From: JAZKID01 sp963714065 | GTDB taxonomy: Bacteria > Pseudomonadota > Alphaproteobacteria > Rhizobiales > UBA4765 | Length of the DNA: 64,000 bases | Assembly: GCA_963714065.1 (NCBI GenBank) | Contig: OY970226.1 | Span: 1,984,001-2,048,000, forward strand | Direction of reading: 5' to 3' | Part shown: positions 34,933 through 43,873 of the stretch, piece by piece | Layout of the letters: the number at the start of each line of letters is the position of its first letter | Position numbering within the stretch: the stretch's first letter is position 1 | Translations under genes and position numbers: made by a program | The notes under the pieces: generated by a model | What the model saw: only the letters and a program-made list of their open reading frames with translations | Database searches by the model: none | Told to the model about the DNA's origin: nothing

Positions 34933-35669
34933 CAGTTCACCTGAAATTGTTGCGGCTGGCCCGGCTCGAAACTGGCCAGCACGGTTTCGCCTGCGACCGT
35001 CTTTTGCCCAGGTGCCACCAGAAGACGCATGCCGACGGGCATATAAACATCGACACGGCTGCCGAAGCGTATCAGGCCGAAGCGCTGTCCGGCGTGCAGC
35101 TCATCGCCTTCCTGCGCGAAGCAGACAATGCGCCGCGCAATGAAGCCCGCGATCTGCACAACGCCGATCTTGCATGCGGGAGTTTCGATCACCAGCGCGT
35201 TGCGCTCGTTATCCTCGGAGGCCTTGTCGAGTTCGGCATTCAGGAAGAGGCCGGGGCTATAGGCAATCGTCGTCACCTTTCCTGCCACCGGCGCGCGGTT
35301 CACATGGCCGTCGAACACGCTCATGAAAATGGAGATACGTGTCATCGGCAGGTCGCTCAAACCCATTTCCACGGGCGGCAGGACATCGCTGATGCTTTCC
35401 ACCGTGCCGTCGGCCGGGCTGATCACGAGATCGGGATCGACGGGGGTGATGCGCGGCGGATCGCGGAAAAATGCCACGCACCATATCGTCAATACGAATG
35501 AGAGCACGAACAGGAAGGTTACGCCGAGCCAGGCGAGAAATAATGTGACGAAGCCGAAAATGGCGATGAAGACATGGCCTTCCGGGTGGATGGGCGGCAC
35601 GGCTTTTTTGATCGAGGCCCAGAGTGCACGCAGCGTATTTTTTATTTCCGAACTGTCAGGCGGCAACAT
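34932..35669 (-). CDS. psd: Phosphatidylserine decarboxylase proenzyme
   Basis: A 245-residue protein of the short, archaeal-type psd form found in many alphaproteobacteria. A membrane helix is at about 27-55. The segment DGTVESI and the autocleavage site FGSRVDVYMP near residue 207 (Gly-Ser, giving the pyruvoyl group) are present. It decarboxylates phosphatidylserine to phosphatidylethanolamine and is followed directly by pssA, which makes its substrate. Its start overlaps the end of the ABC exporter gene by 14 bp. Confidence 0.94.
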   Translation of the reverse strand: MLPPDSSEIKNTLRALWASIKKAVPPIHPEGHVFIAIFGFVTLFLAWLGVTFLFVLSFVLTIWCVAFFRDPPRITPVDPDLVISPADGTVESISDVLPPVEMGLSDLPMTRISIFMSVFDGHVNRAPVAGKVTTIAYSPGLFLNAELDKASEDNERNALVIETPACKIGVVQIAGFIARRIVCFAQEGDELHAGQRFGLIRFGSRVDVYMPVGMRLLVAPGQKTVAGETVLASFEPGQPQQFQVN

Positions 35670-37551
35670 GGGGCTTTATCAGTCCTTCCGCGCGCGTGCG
35701 CTCCAATATCTCTTCGGCTTCCGCCGCTTCCTTCTGGCGGTTCCACAGGCTGGCATAAAGCCCTTTTTTGGCCAAAAGCTCAAGATGCGTGCCGCGCTCG
35801 ACGATTTCGCCTTTATCGAGAACGATGATTTGCTCGGCCTTGACCACGGTCGAAAGCCTGTGGGCGATGATCAGCGTGGTACGGTTTTGCGAGGCTGTGT
35901 CGAGCGCGCTCTGGATATCGCGCTCGGTATGGCTATCGAGCGCCGAAGTGGCCTCGTCCAGAATGAGGATGGGCGGGCTTTTGAGAATGGTGCGCGCAAT
36001 CGCCACACGCTGCTTCTCGCCGCCCGAAAGCTTCAGGCCCCGCTCGCCGACCATGGTGTCATAACCTTCGGGCAGGGCTTTGATAAAATTTTCGATTTGC
36101 GCCATGCGCGCGGCATTTTCAATATCCGCATCGCTGCAGCCGTCGCAACCATAGGCGATATTGTATCTGATCGTATCGTTGAACAGCACCGTGTCCTGCG
36201 GCACCATGCCGATGGCACGCCGCAGGCTGTCCTGCATCACGGCGCGAATGTCTTGTCCGTCGATGGTCACGCTGCCTTCCGCAATATCGTAGAAGCGAAA
36301 GAGAATGCGCGAAATCGTCGATTTGCCGGCGCCGCTCGGTCCTACAATCGCGGTCGTCTTTCCGGCCGGGACTTCGAAACTGATATTTTTCAGGATTTGC
36401 CTTGCCGGATCGTAGTGGAACGATACGCCCTTGAACCGTATGGCGCCTTCACTGACTTGCAGCGGCCCGGCATTCGGCATATCCGGCACTTCCGGCTTCG
36501 TTGCCAGAATGCCGAACATTTTCTCGATATCGACGATGGATTGCTTGATCTCGCGATAGGTGGTGCCCATGAAGTTCAGCGGCATGTAAAGCTGCGTAAG
36601 CAATGCGTTGATCATGACAAAATCGCCTATGGTTGCGGTACCGTTCAGGATCTCCTGCACATTCAGCGCCATGCAGGCCGTCATTCCCAGCGTGAAGATG
36701 ATAGCCTGTCCCGCGTTCAGCACGGCGAGCGACGAGTAGGATTTCACGCTGGCGCGCTCATATACGGCGGTGGAGGCGTCGTAACGCGCGGCCTCGCGCT
36801 GTTCCGCGTTGAAATATTTCACCGTCTCGTAATTCAGCAAACTGTCGACCGCCTTGGCATTGCTTTCGATTTCGCTATCGATCATCTGCCTGCGGATCTT
36901 GATGCGCCAGTTCGTCGCCGTCACGGTGTAGGTGAGATAGATCACCACCATCACGCAGGTAACCGCCGTGTATTTCCAGCTGAACTGCAAGGAGAGCACC
37001 GCGAGCACAAGCGCGAATTCGATAATGGTCGGAAACAGCGTGAGGATCGCCATGCGCGAGAGCGATTCAATGCCGTTGCGTCCGCGCTCGAGAATGCGCG
37101 ACAGCCCGCCCATGCGCTTTTCCAGATGAAAGCGCAACGACAGTTTGTGCATGTGTTCGAACGTCATGTAAGCAAGACGGCGCACCGCATGCATCATCAC
37201 TTTCGCGAACACGCCGTCGCGCAATTGCGTGAGAACCGCCTGCAGAATGCGCATGCCGCCGTAAAGAAGCGTGGCGACCAGCGGAATGCTCAAGATGACA
37301 AAAGGCGGTACGTTTTTTAGGATGATTTTGCCGTCGGAAACGCCGACCAGCGCATCCGTTGCCCATTTGAAAGTATAAGGCACGGCCAGCAGCGCCAGCT
37401 TGGAGACGATGATGAGAATTAAGCACCAGAAAAGGCGCCATTGCAGATCGCGCCTGCCGCCCGGCCAGATATAGGGCCACAGATGTACGAGCGTCGTCGT
37501 CAACGATGCCCGGTCGGCGCTGATCTTTTTGGCGTCCAGTTTATTACCCAT
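35656..37551 (-). CDS. ABC exporter, ATM1/HMT1-like half transporter
   Basis: A 631-residue membrane-fused ABC protein with six helices in residues about 40-330 and an ATPase domain after 375. Walker A is GPSGAGKST near 413, the signature is LSGGEKQRVAIART, Walker B is ILILDEATSALD and the H loop is IIAHRLSTV. The region MMHAVRRLAYMTFEHMHKLSLRFHLEKRMGGLSRILERG is characteristic of the ATM1/HMT1 group, which export glutathione- or persulfide-linked compounds and metals. It begins the minus-strand lipid cluster and overlaps psd, so it is likely in that operon; the substrate is not known. Confidence 0.92.
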   Translation of the reverse strand: MGNKLDAKKISADRASLTTTLVHLWPYIWPGGRRDLQWRLFWCLILIIVSKLALLAVPYTFKWATDALVGVSDGKIILKNVPPFVILSIPLVATLLYGGMRILQAVLTQLRDGVFAKVMMHAVRRLAYMTFEHMHKLSLRFHLEKRMGGLSRILERGRNGIESLSRMAILTLFPTIIEFALVLAVLSLQFSWKYTAVTCVMVVIYLTYTVTATNWRIKIRRQMIDSEIESNAKAVDSLLNYETVKYFNAEQREAARYDASTAVYERASVKSYSSLAVLNAGQAIIFTLGMTACMALNVQEILNGTATIGDFVMINALLTQLYMPLNFMGTTYREIKQSIVDIEKMFGILATKPEVPDMPNAGPLQVSEGAIRFKGVSFHYDPARQILKNISFEVPAGKTTAIVGPSGAGKSTISRILFRFYDIAEGSVTIDGQDIRAVMQDSLRRAIGMVPQDTVLFNDTIRYNIAYGCDGCSDADIENAARMAQIENFIKALPEGYDTMVGERGLKLSGGEKQRVAIARTILKSPPILILDEATSALDSHTERDIQSALDTASQNRTTLIIAHRLSTVVKAEQIIVLDKGEIVERGTHLELLAKKGLYASLWNRQKEAAEAEEILERTRAEGLIKPHVAA

Positions 37552-37672
37552 CTCTCACGCATTCGTTAAAAACTGTTAACTCTCTATCATCCGACTCTGT
37601 GCGATGATAATCGGTCTGTCCCGAAAAAAGGGGGCGTTCCCCCAAAAGAACAGAAAAAAGAGACGTAATGCC

Positions 37673-38440
37673 ATGACAGATCTGGACAATGACTTTGCAA
37701 TTATCGCGGATAACGATATACGCCCTGTTTCGCTCGATGAAGGTAAACTCCGCAAACCCACTCCGCTTCCATCAAAAAGCCCCGATTTCGATGCGGTATT
37801 GAACAAACAAAAAACGACAATGGGCATCAAAAACCTGCAAAAAATCAAAAGTATTTGCGTTTATTGCGGCTCCTCGCCGGGCACGAATCCGGTCTATATC
37901 GAAGCTGCAAAAACCTTCGGCGCACTGCTGGCCAGACATAATATCGAGCTCGTCTATGGCGGTGGCGGTGTCGGCATCATGGGAGCGGTGGCGCGCGCGG
38001 TTCTCGAAAACGGCGGGCATGTGACCGGCATTATCCCCGATTTCCTGCTGATCAAGGAAGGCAATTTCCGCGAGGTGACCGAGCAGCATGTCGTGCCGGA
38101 CATGCACAAGCGCAAGATGATGATGTTCGAGCGGTCGGACGCTTTCGTGGCGCTGCCCGGCGGCGTCGGCACGCTGGAGGAGATTATCGAGGTGATGACC
38201 TGGGCGCAGCTCGGCCGTCACGGCAAGCCCATCGTCTTCGGCGATATCAACGGCTTCTGGCAGCCCTTGCTGCAATTGCTCGAACATATGCGCGTGCAAG
38301 GCTTCATCCGCCCCGATATGCCGATCGCCTACAGGGTGGGAAACACGCCTGAGGACATACTAAAGAAAGTCTGCGACGATTGCTTTCCCATGCCGCCTCC
38401 CGACCCGCAAAAAGACGAGATGATCAAGAAGCGGTTTTGA
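37673..38440 (+). CDS. LOG family (TIGR00730) nucleotide phosphoribohydrolase
   Basis: A 255-residue Rossmann-fold protein. After an N-terminal extension of about 55 residues unlike the family core, it has ICVYCGSSPG, VYGGGGVGIMGAVARAVLENGG, the catalytic MHKRKMMM and PGGVGTLEEIIEVMTW motifs of LOG enzymes, which split cytokinin riboside monophosphates or other purine nucleotides into base and ribose phosphate. ATG 37673 is used; a reading from 37604 would start before a GGGGG-CGTT-CCCCC hairpin (37630-37643), which lies in the leader. Divergent from the ABC exporter. Confidence 0.9.
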   Translation: MTDLDNDFAIIADNDIRPVSLDEGKLRKPTPLPSKSPDFDAVLNKQKTTMGIKNLQKIKSICVYCGSSPGTNPVYIEAAKTFGALLARHNIELVYGGGGVGIMGAVARAVLENGGHVTGIIPDFLLIKEGNFREVTEQHVVPDMHKRKMMMFERSDAFVALPGGVGTLEEIIEVMTWAQLGRHGKPIVFGDINGFWQPLLQLLEHMRVQGFIRPDMPIAYRVGNTPEDILKKVCDDCFPMPPPDPQKDEMIKKRF

Positions 38441-38546
38441 ATAGCTGTCTGAAACTGAAACCCGCCGGCAAGACGCATAATTATGGCGGATTTCACTTCG
38501 TTCAACCCATCCTACAATTTTATTTTTGCTCTAATCGACAGAGTGA

Positions 38547-39404
38547 TTAATTGCTCTTTGTTTTATCGGGAGTTGGAGCTGCAGCCTTCGGCGCATCGGT
38601 CTTTTCGACTTTCGCGTTTTTGCGAAGATTGCTCACATAATCTGCTTGCGCCTTGCGTGCCAGGAAAGCGCGGATCTGCGGCTCGACGCTGGCAAGCTCC
38701 GGCGCTTTCTGCGGCCGCTTGTCTTCGACCTTGATCACATGCCAGCCGAGCGGGCTTTTCACCGGGTCAGGCAGAAGCTTGCCGACCGGCGCCTTGAACG
38801 CGGCTTCGGAAAATTCCGGCACCATGCGGTCCTTGGTGAAATAGCCGCCGAGATCGCCCCCCTGCTGCGCCGAGCCCGGATCTTTCGACAGTTTTTTTGC
38901 AAGTTCCGCAAAATCGGCGCCCTTCTTGAGTTCGGCAAGTGCTGCCTTGGCCGCCTCTTCTGTCGGCAGAAGTATATGCCGCGCACGGATCTCCATTTCG
39001 GACTTCATATCCTTGACGCGATCCTTGTAAAAAGCATCGACGGTGGCGGGTGTTACTGCCTTGATCGCCTCGCGCTGCAGCAGCGTGTCCATTAAAAGCT
39101 TGTCGTTCACGAAAGCGAGCTGGGCCACATAATCCGGCGCGGCATCGATCTTTTGCTTATGCGCTTCCTCGACCGCCAGTTTGAAAGTGATCAGATATTC
39201 GATCAGCTGGTCGCGCCGCGAGGCTTCCGGCAATGCTTCCAGCTCTTGTGCAAGCAGGGTTTTGGCAATGACAAGATCGGCCTCGGTGATGGGCTTGCCG
39301 TTCACCGTCGCAACGACGGCGGAAGGCTTATTTTCGGCCCGCGCCGGAGTGATGCCCGACAAGCCTAGGAGAACGAGGGCGAGGGCAATCCAACGAATAA
39401 GCAT
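38547..39404 (-). CDS. Parvulin-type peptidyl-prolyl isomerase, exported
   Basis: A 285-residue exported chaperone/isomerase. The signal peptide ends near ARAE (residue 24). A helical SurA/PrsA-like N-domain (ITEADLVIAKTLLAQELEALPEASRRDQLIEYLI) is followed by the parvulin core at about 145-240: IRARHILLPTEEAAKAALAELKKGADFAELAKKLSKDPGSAQQGGDLGGYF, then PDPVKSPLGWHVIKVEDKRP. It probably helps fold outer-membrane proteins. AGGAAC precedes ATG 39404. It is divergent from secA. Confidence 0.92.
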   Translation of the reverse strand: MLIRWIALALVLLGLSGITPARAENKPSAVVATVNGKPITEADLVIAKTLLAQELEALPEASRRDQLIEYLITFKLAVEEAHKQKIDAAPDYVAQLAFVNDKLLMDTLLQREAIKAVTPATVDAFYKDRVKDMKSEMEIRARHILLPTEEAAKAALAELKKGADFAELAKKLSKDPGSAQQGGDLGGYFTKDRMVPEFSEAAFKAPVGKLLPDPVKSPLGWHVIKVEDKRPQKAPELASVEPQIRAFLARKAQADYVSNLRKNAKVEKTDAPKAAAPTPDKTKSN

Positions 39405-39500
39405 GGCGGTTCCTGTTTCTGCTGAAGCCAAAAAGGATTAAATACACACCGCGCAATTGACAATGGCAAGAGGCGCACCCTATCTCTTCCCCATGAAATG

Positions 39501-39517
39501 ACCATAATTGCTATGGT
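39501..39517. promoter_or_regulatory. Inverted repeat upstream of secA
   Basis: ACCATA-ATTGC-TATGGT, a 6-bp inverted repeat with a 5-bp spacer, ending 29 bp before the secA start and overlapping the likely promoter. It may be an operator or chance; no regulator is known for it. Confidence 0.25.
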
Positions 39518-39546
39518 ATAAGGGGTTTTTCCGGGGAATTTGGCAG

Positions 39547-42324
39547 ATGGCGGCGTTCAGCGCGGTAGCGAGGCTGGTTTTTGGTTCAAGCAATGATCGG
39601 CGCATCAAAAGCTATGATCCGAAAGTGCAAGCAATCAACGCGCTGGAGCCGGAAATTGCGCGTCTGAGCGATGAAGACTTGCGCGGCAAGACGCAGGCGT
39701 TTCGCGAGCAGCTCGGCAAGGGCAAAAAAATCGACGATCTTCTGATCGAGGCCTTCGCGGTCGTGCGCGAGGCGGCAAAGCGAACGCTGAAGCAGCGGCA
39801 TTTCGACGTGCAGCTGATCGGCGGCATGGTGCTGTTTGAGGGCGCGATCTCCGAAATGAAAACCGGCGAAGGCAAAACGCTGGTGGCAACCCTTCCTGTC
39901 TATCTCAACGCGCTTGCCGGAAAAGGCGTGCATGTCGTTACCGTCAACGATTATCTAGCTTCGCGCGACGCCGAATGGATGGGGCAGATCTACAATTTTC
40001 TGGGGCTTAGCGTCGGTGTGATCGTGCACGGGCTGGAGGATAACGAGCGCCGCGCCGCTTATGCCTGCGATATCACTTACGGCACCAATAACGAATTCGG
40101 CTTCGATTACCTGCGCGACAACATGAAATACGAACGCGCGCATATGGTGCAGCGCGAGCATTATTACGCGATCGTCGACGAGGTGGATTCAATCCTGATC
40201 GACGAGGCGCGCACGCCGCTGATCATTTCCGGCCCGCTCGACGATCGCTCCGAGCTTTACAACTCGATCAACGGTATTATTCCTTCGCTCGCGCCCGAGG
40301 ATTACGAGATCGACGAAAAACAGCGCAGCTCCGTCTTCACGGAAGACGGTACCGAGAAGATCGAGCAGCTTCTGAAACAGGCGGGCATGCTGAAGGGCGA
40401 AGATCTTTACGATGTCGAGAACACGACGCTTGTGCATCACATCAACCAGGCGCTGCGTGCGCATAAACTGTTCCAGCGCGACAAGGATTATATCGTCCGC
40501 AACGACGAGGTGGTGATCATCGACGAATTCACGGGCCGCATGATGCCGGGCCGTCGCTATTCGGAAGGCCTGCATCAGGCGCTGGAAGCGAAGGAAAAAG
40601 TCACCATCCAGCCCGAGAACCAGACGCTGGCAAGCATTACTTTCCAGAATTACTTCCGCCTTTACGGCAAGCTTGCCGGCATGACTGGCACGGCCGCGAC
40701 CGAAGCCGACGAGTTCTACGATATTTACAAGCTCGAGGTCATCGAGATCCCGACCAATGTGCTGATCTCACGCAAGGATGAGGACGACGAGGTTTACCGC
40801 ACCACGGAAGAAAAATTCCGCGCCATCCTGCGCGATATCGAGGAAGCGCACGAAAAAAGCCAGCCGATCCTTGTCGGCACCACATCCATCGAAAAATCGG
40901 AAACGCTGGCAGCACTCCTGAAGAAGGAAGGCTATCGCCAGATCGATTTTGCCGATCCGATGCCGTTCCGCTCTCTCTACGACACTTCCGAAAAGAAACG
41001 CGAGAAGGTGTTCGCCGTGCTGAACGCGCGCTATCACGAACAGGAAGCGTTCATCGTCTCGCAGGCCGGCGTACCGGGCGCGGTAACGATCGCCACCAAT
41101 ATGGCGGGCCGCGGCACCGATATCCAGCTTGGCGGTAACCCCGACATGCGCATCAAGCAGGAGTTGTCCGAAATTTCCGACGCGTCTGAGCGCGTACGCC
41201 GCGAACAGGCCATTCGCGATGAAGTCGCAAAACTGAAAGAAAAAGCGCTGGAAGCGGGCGGGCTATATGTGCTCGGCACGGAACGCCACGAATCCCGGCG
41301 CATCGACAACCAGCTGCGCGGCCGCTCGGGCCGCCAGGGCGACCCCGGCCGTTCGAAATTCTTCCTCTCGCTGCAGGACGATCTGATGCGCATCTTCGGC
41401 TCCGAGCGCATGGATGCGATGCTGGTGCGGCTTGGCCTGCAGGAGAACGAGGCCATCGTTCACCCATGGATCAACAAGGCGCTGGAAAAAGCGCAACAAA
41501 AGGTGGAAGCGCGCAATTTCGACATGCGCAAGAACCTGCTCAAATACGACAATGTGATGAACGATCAGCGCAAGGTCATCTTCGAGCAGCGCAAGGAATT
41601 GATGGCCGAGGTCGACGTGTCCGACACCGTGAACGGCATGCGCGAGGAAATCATTACCGATCTCGTTAAATTCCATATTCCTGAAGCGGCTTATGCCGAG
41701 CAGTGGGACACACAGAAACTGGAGCAGGAAATAGAGCGCGTGCTCAACTTGCAGCTTCCCGTTCACGACTGGGCGAAGGAAGAGGGCATTGCCGACGAGG
41801 AAGTGCGCGAGCGCATCCTGAAAGCGGCGGACGAGGTACAGGCGGCACGTGTCGCCCGTATCGGCCCCGAAATTTTTCGCCGCATCGAGAAGGCCGTGCT
41901 GCTGCAAACGCTGGATGCGCTCTGGCGCGAACATCTCGTGACATTGGATCATTTGAGACAGGTGATCGGCTGGCGTGGCTATGCGCAGCGCGATCCGCTC
42001 AACGAATACAAGTCCGAAGCTTTCGAGCTGTTTTCGGCGCTGCTCGCGCGGCTACGCGAAAATGTCACAGGCCAGCTCATGCGCGTCGAAGTGGTGCAGG
42101 AGCCGGAAACGCCGGATCTGCCGGAAATGCATCTACGGCGCGGTGGGGCCGAAGACACCGATGCGCCGCCACCCGATCTGCCGCGCGGGCCGATCCGCAA
42201 CACGCGCCCGGGCGCTGCGGCAGACCCGAAAGACCCTTTAAGCTGGGGCAAGGTCGGCCGTAACGATGTCTGCCCCTGCGGCTCGGGGAAAAAATACAAG
42301 CATTGTCACGGGAAGCTAAGTTAG
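39547..42324 (+). CDS. secA: Preprotein translocase motor subunit SecA
   Basis: A 925-residue ATPase that drives export through SecYEG. The N-terminus LVFGSSNDRRIKSY, Walker A MKTGEGKTLVATLP, DEVDSILIDEARTPL, the preprotein cross-linking domain, GRGTDIQLGGNPD and RGRSGRQGDPG are all intact. The C-terminus ends with the zinc-binding tail GRNDVCPCGSGKKYKHCHG, which binds SecB and phospholipid. ATG 39547 is chosen since SecA proteins start just before this LVFGS region; an ORF from 39508 adds 13 residues without support. Confidence 0.98.
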   Translation: MAAFSAVARLVFGSSNDRRIKSYDPKVQAINALEPEIARLSDEDLRGKTQAFREQLGKGKKIDDLLIEAFAVVREAAKRTLKQRHFDVQLIGGMVLFEGAISEMKTGEGKTLVATLPVYLNALAGKGVHVVTVNDYLASRDAEWMGQIYNFLGLSVGVIVHGLEDNERRAAYACDITYGTNNEFGFDYLRDNMKYERAHMVQREHYYAIVDEVDSILIDEARTPLIISGPLDDRSELYNSINGIIPSLAPEDYEIDEKQRSSVFTEDGTEKIEQLLKQAGMLKGEDLYDVENTTLVHHINQALRAHKLFQRDKDYIVRNDEVVIIDEFTGRMMPGRRYSEGLHQALEAKEKVTIQPENQTLASITFQNYFRLYGKLAGMTGTAATEADEFYDIYKLEVIEIPTNVLISRKDEDDEVYRTTEEKFRAILRDIEEAHEKSQPILVGTTSIEKSETLAALLKKEGYRQIDFADPMPFRSLYDTSEKKREKVFAVLNARYHEQEAFIVSQAGVPGAVTIATNMAGRGTDIQLGGNPDMRIKQELSEISDASERVRREQAIRDEVAKLKEKALEAGGLYVLGTERHESRRIDNQLRGRSGRQGDPGRSKFFLSLQDDLMRIFGSERMDAMLVRLGLQENEAIVHPWINKALEKAQQKVEARNFDMRKNLLKYDNVMNDQRKVIFEQRKELMAEVDVSDTVNGMREEIITDLVKFHIPEAAYAEQWDTQKLEQEIERVLNLQLPVHDWAKEEGIADEEVRERILKAADEVQAARVARIGPEIFRRIEKAVLLQTLDALWREHLVTLDHLRQVIGWRGYAQRDPLNEYKSEAFELFSALLARLRENVTGQLMRVEVVQEPETPDLPEMHLRRGGAEDTDAPPPDLPRGPIRNTRPGAAADPKDPLSWGKVGRNDVCPCGSGKKYKHCHGKLS

Positions 42325-42400
42325 CTAAAACCTCATTTCCGCATGTATTTTTTATACCACCTGCCATACCGTCATTTTTCATCTTTCCAGGAGATCCCTC

Positions 42401-42892
42401 ATGAACCGCATCTGTCTGTTAGTTTTGTCATTGGTTAGCGCTGCAATGTTTGCCAACCCCGCCGCTGCGCAAAGAGCCGTGAAGGCGGGCACGCTCGATT
42501 GCGATGTCGCGGGCGGCATCGGCTTCATCATCGGCTCGCAAAAGCCTGCGCGCTGCGTCTATGTTTCGAACCGCGGTGCGCATGAGGTTTACGAAGCCTG
42601 GGTGAGCAAATTCGGTCTCGATGTCGGCGTGACGCAACGCGGGCGCCTGCTCTGGGCCGTTTACGCGCCGACGAATTATCCGCCCTATGGCCTTGCCGGC
42701 AATTATGTCGGCGGCACAGCCGAGGCGACAGTAGGCGCGGGCGTTGGCGCTAACATACTGGTTGGCGGTTCGGAAGATACGATTTCGCTGCAACCCTTGT
42801 CGGTTTCCGCGCAGACGGGGCTCAATTTCGCAGCCGGTGTCGGCAGCCTGGAACTGCGTCCGCTTCCGCCCCCGCGTTACAGAAGGCGGTAG
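42401..42892 (+). CDS. DUF992 family exported protein
   Basis: A 163-residue exported protein; the signal peptide ends at PAAAQ (24). The mature part matches DUF992: GTLDCDVAGGIGFIIGSQK, CVYVSNRGAHEVYEAWVSKFGLDVGVTQRGRLLWAVYAPT, LAGNYVGGTAEATVGAGVGANILVGGSEDTISLQPLSVSAQTGLNFAAGVGSLEL. The family is common in alphaproteobacteria and is of unknown function, probably in the envelope. GGAGATCC precedes ATG. It follows secA by 76 bp. Confidence 0.92.
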   Translation: MNRICLLVLSLVSAAMFANPAAAQRAVKAGTLDCDVAGGIGFIIGSQKPARCVYVSNRGAHEVYEAWVSKFGLDVGVTQRGRLLWAVYAPTNYPPYGLAGNYVGGTAEATVGAGVGANILVGGSEDTISLQPLSVSAQTGLNFAAGVGSLELRPLPPPRYRRR

Positions 42893-42983
42893 CCCTCCCG
42901 CTCACTCCCGCCAAAGCGGGAATCCAGATATATATTATCTGAGCGAAAATCTTCATCATCGTTACGCGCGGACTTGACACCAT

Positions 42984-43005
42984 TAAGTCGGATATATCCG
43001 ACTTA
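42984..43005. promoter_or_regulatory. Perfect 22-bp palindrome, operator-like
   Basis: TAAGTCGGATA followed directly by its exact reverse complement. It lies between TTGACA at 42974-42979 and an ATG at 43005, the usual position of an operator that controls its own regulator gene. The open frame after that ATG stops after 21 codons inside a palindromic repeat. Confidence 0.55.
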
Positions 43006-43070
43006 TGGCATCGAAAAACACGGAACTTGAACAAAGCCCAAGTTCCTGTGCAATCCATCTTTATTTTTAA
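43005..43070 (+). pseudogene. Possible remnant of a gene start
   Basis: ATG directly after the palindrome opens a 21-codon frame, beginning MASKNTELEQSPSS, that stops in the ATCCATCTTTATTTTTA part of the palindromic element at 43020-43102. It may be the 5' stump of a regulator gene replaced by the element, or a chance ORF. No further part of such a gene is seen downstream. Confidence 0.3.
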
Positions 43071-43102
43071 TGATGGATACGCGGGTCAAGCCCGCGTATG
43101 AC
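43020..43102. repeat. Palindromic element ending in ATGAC
   Basis: Left hairpin GGAACTTG / CAAGTTCC, central inverted repeat ATCCATC / GATGGAT around an AT loop, and right hairpin TACGCGGGTCAAGCCCGCGTA ending in ATGAC. From the central part on it matches the copy at 44717-44789 except for one inserted A. A small relic hairpin CCCGCCAAAGCGGG is also present at about 42907-42920. Confidence 0.75.
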
Positions 43103-43145
43103 AACTATGAAAAGCTCTTCACTGTGCGAGGATGACAATTTTAAT

Positions 43146-43715
43146 TTAGCTATCGATGCGGTCCGGTTTATTATTGGGAACACCAATAACTGAAGGCGAA
43201 ATTCCCTTTGGTATTTTTGGACCGAAAGGTGTTGCCATTAAAAGAAGCATTAACCAGGCTGGAATGAAATTTTCAGATTTTGGTGAAGGTAATGGCGGTT
43301 GCACCTGCCGTGGTGGAGTGCTGTGTATCGGCGCAGTAGGGCCTTTCGGTGCGGGGCCCATAACAGGGCCGTCCTGCCGCACGCGAGCCCATGCTGGAAC
43401 AGCGTTAGGGCTTCCAAAGCATTTTGTTTTAAGTTCGTCTAATTCTCTTTGAAGCTCTAAAATTTCTCCCACTAACTTATTTATGGAATCTTGTTTTGAG
43501 GAATCCTTTAGGCCAAGAAGATAGCCTAAGGTATTCATAAGATCATCTAACCGGCCTTGCTTAGAGAAAATTGTATCTGCACATGCTTGTTGTTCAACCG
43601 TTGGCTTTGGACTTTGTTGATCCAGGGCAACAGCAAACCCCGCCGCATTCAAATCCGTATTGAATGCCTGCGTTGAAAGAGATGGAGATTGAGCTGTCCC
43701 AGCGAGATGTGTCAT
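43146..43715 (-). CDS. AT-rich orphan protein with coiled coil and Pro-rich tail
   Basis: A 189-residue protein of no known family. Residues 1-40 are Ser/Thr/Gln-rich; residues about 45-95 form a probable helical coiled coil (INKLVGEILELQRELDELKTKC); residues 100-145 are proline-rich (PKGPTAPIHSTPPRQVQPPLPSP); residues about 150-165, FIPAWLMLLLMATPFG, are hydrophobic and could anchor in a membrane. It has no N-terminal signal peptide. The G+C content is low, as is its 158-bp upstream region. It stands alone between DUF992 and trcR-like genes. The mix of disorder, coiled coil and a hydrophobic segment would fit a secreted effector or scaffold, but nothing shows this directly. Confidence 0.65.
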   Translation of the reverse strand: MTHLAGTAQSPSLSTQAFNTDLNAAGFAVALDQQSPKPTVEQQACADTIFSKQGRLDDLMNTLGYLLGLKDSSKQDSINKLVGEILELQRELDELKTKCFGSPNAVPAWARVRQDGPVMGPAPKGPTAPIHSTPPRQVQPPLPSPKSENFIPAWLMLLLMATPFGPKIPKGISPSVIGVPNNKPDRIDS

Positions 43716-43873
43716 ATTTTTACCTTCGTCAAATGTAGCGTCAATATGAGTAAAAAGCAGTGATTCCAGTCATTTAACAATATAGAATAAAACTTATATT
43801 TTACGGCTTATTATATCTTTATTAACTATGGTGTCTATACCATTCCGGCTCTATTTTAATACTTCGTTAATAA

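Noticed and set aside
35323..37320. A 665-codon open frame on the plus strand
   Set aside because: It lies exactly antisense to the ABC exporter and psd; its product is rich in His, Arg and Gln with no domain, while the minus-strand frame has complete ABC motifs.
37567..37582. TTAA-containing sequence upstream of the ABC exporter as a CtrA box
   Set aside because: The spacing between the two TTAA is 6, not 7 bases. The same holds for the palindrome at 45601-45618.
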